64,000 nucleotides of DNA from Datnioides undecimradiatus (lineage: Eukaryota; Chordata; Actinopteri; Lobotiformes; Datnioididae): NCBI GenBank assembly GCA_008933995.1, contig WARS01000007.1:5762923-5826922 (forward strand), in the 5' to 3' direction. A program made the translations under genes and the position numbers. This document shows, one piece after another, positions 47,390-58,788 of the stretch (positions are counted from its first letter, which is position 1; each line of letters starts with the position of its first letter). Under the pieces are notes generated by a model. That model searched no databases. It was given only the letters and a program-made list of their open reading frames with translations, and was not told the origin of the DNA.

Positions 47390-49059
47390 TGCGGTTAGCT
47401 AACATAATCAGCATTCAGTTTGCTACCATAACCAGGTGTCAGTCGGCCTATATTTGCCTCAGATTAGTAGTAGCTATTGGGGTAAAATAGAAGATTATGG
47501 GTGGGGGAACAGACTGAATATTAGAGTGCCACTGCGGATGAGGTGTACACACTCCATCAATGACCAGGTTTCATAGTATGCCTATAAAGGGACTGGCTAT
47601 AAAAGCATCTGGTGGAGGAACACAATGACTATTATGAACACTTCCCTGCTCTCTGCCATCTTTTCTCACTGCTGCTGGAAGTTATTATATTACTTATGTT
47701 CAACAGTGCCTGGTGCCTGACAATGTTCACAATGTCTGATGGGTACTTTCCTATAATCCTAAGGGAGCTCCAGATTACTGTCCTATTCCTTACAGTGTCT
47801 TCTTACACTGTTTTTAAGAAGTTTAATACACACATTTATGTTTTTGTTTGAATTTTAACAGGTTGTTTTGCTAGTTTATCCATTTTTTACTACCTAAAAT
47901 GAACCCAATGAATATGATCTCAGTACCCCTTTTTTATTACCCTTCTTTGCATTACCATTATTTCTTACCTAGTATTATTAATTACAGTAGTTGACTAAAT
48001 GTAATTACAAAATTCTGCTTAACTACATTTTGTAGTAACTTGATAGTAGTTCACCTGCGTGGTCCAATACCGCCATTTAGACTCCCGTTACTGGAAGTCA
48101 GGTGTCTGACATTATAAAGCCAAAGCTGACTTTCTTTGCACTTTCCTGGGAGTAATGTGGTATTTAATGCTACTGGTTATGTACTACAACACTGATTTGT
48201 TCTGTCCATCACATGGCTTCATGGACTTGAGCATTTTACCTGTCTGTTGTTGTTGATTTGCTCAGATTTTGTTGATTTGGTTATTTGTCCCTGATATTTG
48301 TGCTGCTACCGTAGTTGGGACTATAAGTGGTTTCTTGTTGGTCTGTTTTTACAGTCTGGAGTCTGCCAAGTAGGTTTTATTTTGAAAATGTAATGAATAC
48401 TGCTATACCTGTGTCATAAGTCCTGCCTGGCTCATCTACTCTGTGCAGCAGAGCCATCAAAAATGGACCAGACGTGTTCTCAGCGGAGCCCAGCACAGAG
48501 CCGTTTGTGTGGGACTCTTCTGAAATGCACTGAGGTGCGTTCTGTGGAATGACAAGCATTGGTTAGAACAGCCGCAATCATCTGCAGCCCAGTGAATTCT
48601 CCCAGGAAGATGGTACAGAGCAGAGCCATTACAAACCAGAACATTGTTCGGTTTGTTACGTTCAGCCAATACATTCTGAAGCCATCAACAATGTGGCAAG
48701 TGACTGAACAGTGTATGAATTTTCTTTCTGTGGTAAGGAAGTACAACTGAAGAACCTGTCTGTTGGTCTGTTAATGGGTATTTTAATCTGTCAGTAAAAC
48801 CCTGTACTGCTCTTTACCTTCCTTAGAATGTGTATGTGTAGTGTCACTCACTAGATCTGCCTTTGTTTCCAAATCTATCCACTGTTAGTTAGACAAAACT
48901 CTTTCTCTTATGCAGCCCTCGCTTTCTGTTGCATCTCCTGCCCAGCAGGCCTGTAGCAATCTGTTTTTTTGGTTACGTGTCTATTACCACTGCCTGAGCT
49001 TTTTTTCCACTGAGCCATATCCTGCAAATGATTAGTTTCTGTTTCTCACCGCCTCTTTT

Positions 49060-49330
49060 GTGTTATCATCCCACCATGGTACAGCCTTTACTTTTTATTT
49101 TGCCTTTAGTCTTAGGGCTGCATCTCAGTGCTGCTGTCCACCATACCTTCTCCGATTTTATAAACAAGGCTTTCATATTACCATAAATCTAGTTCGTACA
49201 TGCGTCATTCTCTTCTTTAAACTTATAGCTTTCCCTAGTATCCATTTTCCACCCCAGTTCACCTCAATCACTGCTGGATTACTTACATACAACTGGTTGT
49301 TTCATCTTGGTATACCTTCCAGTTGAATAT
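49060..49330 (-). pseudogene. degraded LINE fragment (endonuclease-RT linker region)
   Basis: On the minus strand, one frame reads ESYKFKEENDAC, an internal stop, then WWTAALRCSPKTKGK. After a one-base shift it reads KAVPWWDDNTKEAVRNRN. A VPWW-(N/D)-x-(E/D)-type motif followed by EAVRxRN is characteristic of the linker between endonuclease and reverse transcriptase in many fish non-LTR elements. The stop and the shift show it is dead. Confidence 0.6.
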
Positions 49331-49439
49331 TGCAGCATTATAACTCGAAACCAATGTGAGATCAAGTAGACTCCTTTCCTATATTCATATTGTTTCTTTC
49401 CCTACCATCATTTAAACACACTAAATTTCCCTCATCTTG

Positions 49440-49830
49440 TAAGTAGGCAGATTTAGGCAGGTTGGCATCTTGCATGAAGCAATGACACAAGATGCTTAAT
49501 TAGGCAGGCACTAGTCAAAATATTGTGATTAGGCAGAACAGGCAGATTGACCAAAGGACCAAAGATAAGCCAAAGGGGTACACAAGGAGAGGTCAGGCTG
49601 GCTGGTAACAAAAGCGCTGGTCAGATAGGCCAGGTATGAACAAACTAGACAATCTCGGAGGGAATGAGTGGAGCAGTGAGCAATAGGCCTGTGTGAGTAC
49701 TGCAAGGCTGATTGGAGAATGAAGAGCAGATGGGTAAATAGGCAGGGAATGCCAGATGAGGAAACCAAGAGCGAATGACCTGATCTGGAATGAAACAACT
49801 CCAAAGCTGATCAACCAGGCATGATCATGT
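49440..49830. repeat. probable interspersed repeat (AGGCAGG/CAAGGCTGATTGGAGAATG type)
   Basis: AGGCAG-rich sequence with GCAAGGCTGATTGGAGAATG and GGCAGGGAATGCCAG resembles a repeat seen in other fish genomes. Class and limits uncertain. Confidence 0.3.
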
Positions 49831-52449
49831 GCATGGTCAGAGCATGTGTAGTGAACTTACTTTCCTGCAGTGCTAGTACACAAACAATATCAGCTGGTTA
49901 TTTATACATACTGATAATTATCTGACACATAATTTCTTCACCTTTATTTTTTTAACACCTTTCTGGCACACAGCACAACGTTGTATGTAGAAACCAAAAC
50001 AACAATATATGATTCATATGTGGAGACGGACGAGGGGTTGGTGTTAGCATTGCGTTACGATGCAAGGTGTTAAAAGCTTAAGAAAATGTCCACTGGGAGT
50101 CTCATCACACCAAATAGGCAGACATCTGATCTATAGTAGAGTGTTTTTATAGTTTCAGAGTGTAAACATCTTGTTCGCAACCCATTCACATACTAACTTC
50201 CCATTACAGGCTTCATGGCAAAATCAATATGTCTCATCCAGGAGAGGTTTTCACACTTTCTCCAGACACTCCATACTCGGCTCAAGATTGAAAAAACATT
50301 TCAACTTAAAGCAGCGTTCTCCTGCCTTGGCCTGTGTCGCCATCATTTATATCATTGTTTCATGTAAACCGCTGAGCTCCTGTTCAGTGGTTTACTCTGC
50401 TGCATTCATGGCCGATCTTCAGTAGATACTCATGTACTGATGGTCATCTGCTGCTTGTCAAAGCTATGTGGCATTTCATAAAAAGGGACTATCATCACCA
50501 AGGCATGAATTTCTGATTTTAATATCCGTAAGTTGATAATAATCTGCTGCTGATGTGTCTGAGCCTGCTGCTGCATATCAGGTAGATTATTCTGTTTAGC
50601 TTTATCCATCTCTGTTCACGATGGAATTGCCTGAAGATACTGCATAGAGGGGCGGCCTCTTGGCAGCTTACTGCTCACCCACTGATAGCAACTTTCATAT
50701 CCTAAATTTATACATCTGTATCCTGGTTAGTTTTTTGGTGTTTTGACGTGTTCCTCTTGAACGTGATAAACAATAAAAATACACGCATGTAGCCTGTGTT
50801 TACTTAAATATAAGTTGGCTAATTGAGATCCAGCTCATTTTGGTTGCTATTTTCAAGGTTCTTCTCGCAGACTACTGTGTTCATATGGGAATAGCTCTTA
50901 AAAAACATCATGGAGGGAAGTAAACTGTTTTATTCCACCATAGCTCAGAGGACTAATAGCTGTTACACTCTGGAGTACTGGAGTAGCTTGCAGATGTGTA
51001 CTTTGATGAATGCTATGGATTGGTGTGTGCTTCACCGGCTGCATTCTCCGACTCTATGATACATGGATGGGAAAAAAAAGAAAACAATTCTTTAGTTTCC
51101 ATGGCGCTGTTTGCTCATCCTGGTTCAAGAGTGGGAAAAAAAGGAGGCAAGAGACAGGAGAAAGCATCAGACCAGCAGTTGGCGATGAAGCTATCAGAGA
51201 TGATCTCAATGAGAACCCCGCAGTCCCCCAGTCAGGAGCAGATGGCTGCAGCACATGATCTGTTGAACGCCACTCCTGGTGTGGGTTGCGAATGCAGTGA
51301 TGTGACTGTTTTGAAATAACTGGTGCTTACATAAAGGGTCGCCATTCACTCGATGATGGAGTTTGCTATTTTAGTGTCTAACTCGTTTCTCTCGAGCAGT
51401 TGCTGACTAATTGCTCCGACAGTCATAATTAAAGTGAAAAGCCACCCAGTGAGTTGCACTTCAAGTTGGAGATTATATGAGGTTATGAGTGATTAGGGGG
51501 TCATTCCTAGAGAGGCATAAGCATCGCTGTTTTTTAAAAAAAAAAAAACCAAGAAAGAAGAAAAAATGTCTCCTGAATAAAACTTCACATTGGAATGTCA
51601 AATAAATTAACATGCATAACATGAAAAGAATGATTCGCTGGTGAGTCAGCCGCTGTCAGGTTAGGCAAAGTTATTAGCGGCACATTTGTTTGAAGCAAAG
51701 ACGAGGAAGAGGAGGAGGAACACGGGAATCAAAGGGCTTGTTTTGCTGTTTTCTTTCGCACCTTTGCCAATCAGAAAGAAATAATCTTCCAAGGGATGAA
51801 ACACCATACATCAAGGCTCAAAAGAGTTGTTGATGATTTGCTCTTTTTTTCTCGCTCCGACATGGTCTGTCTGGATATTACAGAAGCAGTTCCTTTTGTA
51901 TACAGTCTCACTATTGATAGAGGTTTGAAGCTTCATCATTGCAAAGCCAAGTGTAAGCGTGTCTTCAAAGTTGGCCATCCCATATGTCTTACCAAATCTT
52001 CTTTGGCTGAATTCAAGATTTTCTTAAGTCTCCATATTGTAATCCACCGTCTTGCCTGGCTTGCTCTGTGTGTTAATTCACTTCAAAGGTTTTCTTACAC
52101 ACTAAAATAGCCTTCCCATATCTGTTAATCTGAGATGGTAGCTGGAGACAAGGAATTTTATGTTTATATCATCATGCAAGTGGCTTGATAAATCTCACAT
52201 TGGTGTACGTTGCTTTAGTATAGCATCTTCTTCTCGGGGCCCTTTCTGTGGAAGCATTATAGACTGCCAACTGTTTGGACTCGGGTCAACAGGGAGCCCA
52301 AACCACATGAATTATGCATGGTGTCTGCTCGCAGGCATACAGCCCTGTCTGTGCTGCCACCGCACATGCAGCGCCGGAGACGGAGACTGAGTTGTGGAGA
52401 TCATAGAGAACAGCGGAGGATAAGACAGATACACAGGAGGGAGAGAGAA

Positions 52450-52461
52450 GGGGGGGGGGGG
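52450..52461 (+). repeat. G12 run
   Basis: Twelve consecutive G on the plus strand, 92 nt before a C16 run. Confidence 0.9.
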
Positions 52462-52553
52462 CGCAGAGAAATCCAGAAGACGGTAGCGAACACAGAGATG
52501 TACAATATGCATGACAGAAAAAAAGACAAGATATTTAAAGGGTCGGTTTATTA

Positions 52554-52569
52554 CCCCCCCCCCCCCCCC
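52554..52569 (+). repeat. C16 run
   Basis: Sixteen consecutive C followed by A8. With the upstream G12 run it forms an inverted homopolymer pair. Confidence 0.9.
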
Positions 52570-52600
52570 AAAAAAAATCTCATGCAGCAGTCCTAGTTCT

Positions 52601-52855
52601 AGTTCTGCAGCTAATGATTATTTTCATAATCAGTTAGTCTGTCTTTTTTTAATTATTAATTCAGAGTTAATTTTAAAAGAACCTTACAATTACCCAGAGT
52701 CCAATGTGATGTCTTCAAATGTGTTGTTTCTTTCAGCAAACAGTTCAAATTGAAGCAGCTTAATCTACAGAAGCTGTAATTGTGGTTTTTGCTTGATTAA
52801 TGATTTTTTACGATTGAGCGATGATGAAAATTGTTTTTTGTTTTTTTTTGTTGAT
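52601..52855. repeat. degenerate teleost GCAGC-TAATGATTATTTTCAT element
   Basis: CTGCAGCTAATGATTATTTT, CATAATCAGTTAGTCTG, CCCAGAGTCCAATGTGATG, CTTCAAATGTGTTG, and a closing TTGATTAATGATT-type end. Same family as the copies in intron 6. Confidence 0.55.
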
Positions 52856-53519
52856 TGGTATGTCACGGTCGTCTCAGTGGTCAATGCTCATGATGTCATT
52901 GGTTCAGTGCCATCCACTGTGACAATTAGACAGTTAGAAAAATGAATTCATGTGAATATTTCCTGATTTTACTAGTTTGATTGTTGGTCAGACAAAGCAA
53001 GACATTTGAAAATGTGACCTTTGAACTCTGAAAGACAACTTCCTGTCATTCTGATGAATCTGTTAATCAAGAAAATAGCCAGCGGATAAATTGATTCTTA
53101 AAATAATGATTTGGTGCATGTCCTTTTCTCCTCCTTCTGCATGTTTGCTGTCTCCATCATCTGCTGTCAACATCTGCTTGTCGATTAATCAAACAGATCG
53201 TTTCAGTTTTATGTGCCCTGGCTTTTCAAATCCATTTCTGAGGTTCTTTGTGCTGACCAAAATAAAAAAAAACAAAACAATGGAGGTGAAAGGAATTTCC
53301 TCTGTTGCTCCCCAGAGCACTGAAAATATCATTTTTGACAAATTCTGAAGCAAAGAGTATTTTTCACTGAAACAATGTCCCAGTTATTGCAGATAACCCA
53401 CAGACTTCACTGTCAGCACTCTCATTGGTGCTAAATGTTGTTTTTCACTGTGTTGACCACCGTAAACAAAATATCATTCATTCCCACAGAGGAAATCTCA
53501 AAATCTTGACACATACTAT

Positions 53520-53600
53520 CAGCTGCCACTTTATTAGGTACTCTCTGCTGAAACTAATGCAGTGTAATAATAAAGTAGCCCGGCCATGCAACTGTCCTTC
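53520..53600. repeat. fragment of a GCCACTTTATTAGGTAC-type vertebrate repeat
   Basis: CTGCCACTTTATTAGGTAC followed by CTAATGCAGTGTAATA resembles the end of a widespread vertebrate DNA-transposon-derived repeat. Confidence 0.4.
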
Positions 53601-56079
53601 ATTAAGTCTAAAATATTCAGCTTTTGTCGGATTTGTCTTCTGTTTTGCTCATCCCATTTAGAGGGAACTAGGTGGAAAACTGAAACCATCTGCATGGCTT
53701 GACACCAAGGGATGAGAGGAGAAAGCTCTTACTGTAATTTGGGTGAACTGACCCTTTAAGACCGACGGGGAGGAAGCTGGGAATAAAGTGAAAAAGAGAT
53801 ATAGCATACCCAAAATGTCATAAATAATGGGAAGAAACCGAAATTGAGCAAGATTGGAGGGGGGCGCCCCACAGAGGGAGGAGGACAAGGCAAGCACAGG
53901 GAGAAATGTAGTAGCATGGGGAGAAAGGTAGAGAGGAGTGTGTGAAAATACCACAGGGAGCGCCGGGCAGATCGGCCATCTGGATTTCTGAGCTGACAGC
54001 TTGACATGTTCCAAGTGCAGCGAACATGGAGGAAATTCACTGAGCAGGGGGCCCCTCTTGAGATATGCAACACATTACACAAGAAGCGTAATTAGAGGGC
54101 TGATGGGGCCCACACCGGGTGTCACCGTGAACAGGCCGGTCGAACGGAGATCAATGTTCTGCTCTCTAAATTAATGAGGCTAATGTTGATGTGACAGCCA
54201 CGTCATTGGAGATCCGTGGGGGAGCAGGACCGATTCCAGCACGTGTGAACGGAGACGCGGGACAGCGTACAAGCTTATTAAATTACACTGGGAAGCGAGC
54301 TCACGCACACACACACAGTAAGATAATGATTCATACACACCCAGAGTTTGAACACACGCACAAAAAAAAATGATTGATGACTATTTTAATTTGACCAATT
54401 CATATTGCTCACCAATAAAGTTGTTATTTTCATTATAAAACATACTGTTGAAAGTGAACAAAGAATACAGCTGCTTACTAAATATCAACAAATTCAAGGG
54501 GGGAAAAGCAGAAATTTACAATAGAAAATTAGCATTTTCCGGTGTAGAAAGATTATGTCTGAAACAAACAATTCACAACTCAATGCGTGTCAAATATATT
54601 TCAGAACTCATAAAACGGATGAAACACAACCACACGTGGAGCGGCGGCACAGCAACACCTGCAGTCTCTCCGAGCAGGGAGGGACGGGCTGATTTAAGGA
54701 GGGTGAAGCATGTATTCAACAGAAGTCATAAAATGTAAGCAGTGCTTGAAGTTATCTTTGAGACGGGATCTTCCTAATGAAGACCGTCGATGCAAGATCG
54801 TTTGTTCACAAGGACGTACACGTTACACACATGAAAAAAAATTAAAAGCCAATTGGGTAACGGAGCACTGCTTGGGCGTTAGAAACGTTGAGGCTTCTTT
54901 TTTTTTTTTTTTAATATGTAAGAGAACAAATCCTGGAACAGTTGTAACCCATGGTTGGGAGAGCCAAAAAGCCAAAAAAAAGTGCTCCATTTGGCTCTTT
55001 GGTATTTGGTGTTGAAAATGGCAGAAACACATATTCATAAAGTACAACATTAACAACATTATCATTTCAGAAAAGTACATTTTTACCCTTGATAGGAGCT
55101 TTTTTTTCTTTTTTTCCCCCTTTTCTGCATCTGATTGGCCTTCCTGTCCCCCAAATCAAATTAGATAGACGAGGTTTGATTGCAATTAAAAAAACGACTT
55201 GGGGGGGAAAAACCTAAAAAAAAAAAAAAAAAAAAAAAAGGCAAACAAACAACAAAAAAAACTTTAACCAGGAGTCACTGGCTGGGGGATTGCTTTGCTC
55301 TGGCATCTTTTCACCGACATCAAACAGTCTTCCAGCTGCTGACTCGATCCCTCTTTACTGACAGGTGCACAGAAACTCAGTGACTCCCTTCATAATTTTC
55401 TGCTCCAGTGAGGCACATTTACACCATCCTCTCCTTTGATTAGTCTTTCTTAAAAAAAAAAAAAAGTATTGAAAGATGATATCATGATACTTTATATGGA
55501 ATCAAGATATGGAAAACCCACTTTTTAAATTATACACAGCTGTTTTAGAGCGGTCCGAGCCACCTGTTCAGTGCATTTTTCATCGATGATTCATTGCTCA
55601 GTTTTACACTTTTTTAAAGCCTCTTGAGTCTGTCCAGTCTTTTGCGTGTGTTTGAAACAATGCCACATTGTCCTCATGGAGACAGTAGGCTGTTCTGATC
55701 TGTACAATAAGGTCCCATGTTGGTTTTAACTATCCATCAGTGCTCGCCAGCTTTGTTCCAAGGCTCTGCTGCTCACCAGTGTCAGTGTTTGTGTCGTGAT
55801 GAAGCATGATGAGATGCAGCAAAGCAGATGACCAAAGACCTTGGTCCAAAAAAAAAGACCATATAAAATCTTAATAAAAAGAAAAAGATGGTTTTATCTC
55901 CTCTTTGTCCTGGTCAGTGGTCGCCTTTGTTAGCGTGGAGGAGCGTTTTTTGAAATGTATCCTTGAAAGTGAATTATGGGGGTAGGATCCTGATGGGTTG
56001 GCTGCATTTGTCTCTCTCCTGTATCCCCGTTTCAGCGGGGTTTGCTGCAACCATCCAAAGCGGCTCCTGTGTATTCGGG

Positions 56080-56145
56080 TTAATGGATGGTAGGCACATC
56101 TCCCAGCCAGGCACCAGGTAGGGGGCGTGGACACGTATACTCATT
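56080..56145 (-). CDS. candidate terminal coding exon, unknown gene
   Basis: Minus strand. A long poly-pyrimidine tract ending TGTGCTTGCAG precedes AATGAGTATACG. In that frame 21 residues (NEYTCPRPLPG ... VPTIH) run to TAA at 56082-56080. I recognise neither the peptide nor any phase-matched upstream exon at higher coordinates. It could be a real last exon of a gene lying to the right, or a chance acceptor. Confidence 0.2.
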   Translation of the reverse strand, partial: NEYTCPRPLPGAWLGDVPTIH

Positions 56146-57947
56146 CTGCAAGCACAGAAAAAAAAAAAAAAGAAAGACAATGAAGTTAAAACCATTTAAC
56201 AGCTGGTCTGTGCCAGTTACAGAGGTGGTGGTTACAATGTAAAGTTAATTACAGTGCCCAGTGATTTGATAACAGTACAATGGGGCTGCGACAGTGCCAG
56301 CAAAGCAAATTAGGGTAAGCAATTAAGCAAATGATGAAATCCCATGTGCTCAGATAGCTTAGAAGGCTGGAGTGACTTCGCCTAATGTCTTATAGAGATT
56401 AAATGAAAGCCCAGCATAGACAACTCTTCAAAATACTGTTCCTTTTGAAAATGGCAGTTAAAGCTGGAATGATTCAATAAAAAATATGCTCGACTGTCAC
56501 TTTATGATTTTTTTTTTGCGGCAATGGATATTACAGTCACCCTCTAGTCAAGTACTGGAACTATTTCAATACCTATAATTATTTCACGTATTACCATCTA
56601 TTACTATGCCAGCAGGAGAGAGGATATGGTTTTTATGTTTTTAACAGAAAAATCTAGGATTATGTTTTTCACATACTGTATTTATAGATATTTAAGAGTC
56701 AGTTTGGTCTATACAGCAGGAGATTTCCAGAGAAAGCAGCTTTAAAGTAAAGAGCATTTTCTTTATTCAGGCAATGAATATCGACAGACTGGGGGTTGGA
56801 AAACTGGCCTGTAACAGGATGCAAAGAATCATGGGAGCAGCTGACCATAACACCACATGTAAACAAAACATTGTGTTGTGTGCAACATGCGCTTAGATTT
56901 TCAATTTATTCCTAATATAATGTACGGCTATGCCTGTATATTCAGTATAAAATACGTTTATTTGGGAAAAAAAAAACAGGTTCAGTCCTATCACTTCAGG
57001 TTCAGCCCATTTGTGTAACTGGAAATAGTAAATTAGAAATCATGACAAGTGAATGATTCGGGACCTTTAAATGTCAGCTCTTTCCCACAGGTCAACTCAA
57101 GCTTGTTGAGATGTTGCGAATTAGTAAGAGATTTTGACATTTTAGTCTCATTTAAGAGCCACAAGCTTTGAATTGATCTCCACTCCCTGAAAGAGACCGA
57201 GGCACATTCAGCCCACGTATCAAGGCAAGTTTGCCTCTGAGCATTTTGTACTCTGGAAAAAAAAAAAAAAACAACCCTCTTTGCTTTACAACTTAACCTT
57301 TAAAAGAGCCTATTTGCGACTTGGCCACAGGTAAATCCACATCGCCTTTATAACACAACTGCTGTGAGTTTTGCCAGGCTAAGCAATTTCTAAAGCTTTC
57401 AGAATCTGCTCGAAATTATCCCAGCTCAACTTTTTGCTGCTCAAGCTGAGATTGTTGTCAGCGTGAAGCAGATCTCTGTAACACGGGGGCTCAGAAGAGT
57501 ATGCCCTGAGCAGAACTTTTTATTTAACCGTTATCAAACAGGCCGATAAGTCTTCACTCAACTCTTTATCTTGCTCTCAGGTGGATGTGAGTGAAGTGAA
57601 GACAGCCGCGCAAATTGTCATACCTCAGACAATTTCGACAGGGCATAAAAAAAAATACAGAAGCGAGTCGCTGAAATAAGCTCAGGATGTGCTCTGAACA
57701 CATGCACATTAATGTGAACTCTGAAAAACACAATGCACAAGCTGAGGCATGAAAGCCTCTGAACAGGCAGATGCACAAAAAGAGAAACATACCAGCTTAT
57801 TAGGTGGTGTAAAAAAGCTGGGATAAACAATACAATAGGTATAACGTAATGTCATTCTTGCCATTATGGAGTATAATCAATATTATGGACATGTTTTGCA
57901 CCATTATAACCTTGAAATGACAATAAACTCTATGTGTGTGTATATAC

Positions 57948-58788
57948 TAGGGGTGGGACTAATGCGTTAATTACGATTAATCAATTACAAAAAAATTAAC
58001 ACGTTCAAAAAATTAACGCATTTAATCGCAGTTTGCATTCCAAACAACGCAGAACGTTTGTCAGTGCACGATTTCCGAGTACACCAATTACACTGATGCA
58101 CACGTCAGAGCTTGGCTAACGGCTACCAAAAAGAAGGAATTGGATGAAAGCGCGTTGCTAGGACTGATGCACTTCAAGCCTGCGGTACCGTCTAAATGCA
58201 AAGCATGTTGCAGCGAGCAGAGAAACCGCCGCAGCTGTTAGTGCTAGCAGTCCTGGTCTGAGTACGAACAAGAGGTGTCGGCAGCCCAAACTCTTGGAGT
58301 TTAAAGGAGAGTTAAGCCTGTCAAATGACCATTTATATTTCTAGTTGTTTTACCAGAAGAAGAAAGAAGTAGAAATTGCACTCTATGTTGAATTGGCTTG
58401 TTTTTGGGTTTTTTTTAAACCATTTAAAGTCAATACTGTTCTGAAAAAGTACTTGTTACTGTTCTGAAAAAGTAAATGTACTTAAAATGGCACTTTAACT
58501 TTAGGTCTGTTCAGTTTTGGCCAGGGATATTTTCTATTTCTTTTTCTACAGTTTTGAATTGAAATGCAATTAAATGCATTTTTCCAGACATTAAAAGAGC
58601 TTGAGTTTACAACATTCATGTCTGTGTCTATTATTTGATTCAGTCATCCACTCAAATCCATTTAAATAAAAAAATGTTGCTTTTTGGGGCAAATATTGTT
58701 ATGCGATTAAAATGCGATTAATCGAGATTAATTAATTACAAAGCCTCTAATTAATTTGATTAATTTTTTTAATCGAGTCCCACCCCTA
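57948..58788. mobile_element. 841-bp hAT-like non-autonomous DNA transposon
   Basis: Perfect terminal inverted repeats TAGGGGTGGGACT / AGTCCCACCCCTA, with subterminal AT-rich GATTAATCG blocks at both ends. The flanking octamers GTATATAC and GTTTTTTC agree at 5 of 8 positions, consistent with a decayed 8-bp target duplication as made by hAT elements. There is no transposase ORF inside. A short tandem duplication TACTGTTCTGAAAAAGTA lies at about 58434-58472. Confidence 0.75.

Noticed and set aside
50996-51319. 107-codon ORF with a polar, glutamine- and serine-rich C-terminal half
   Set aside because: Composition is mildly protein-like, but there are no convincing splice sites and no match to a known protein.
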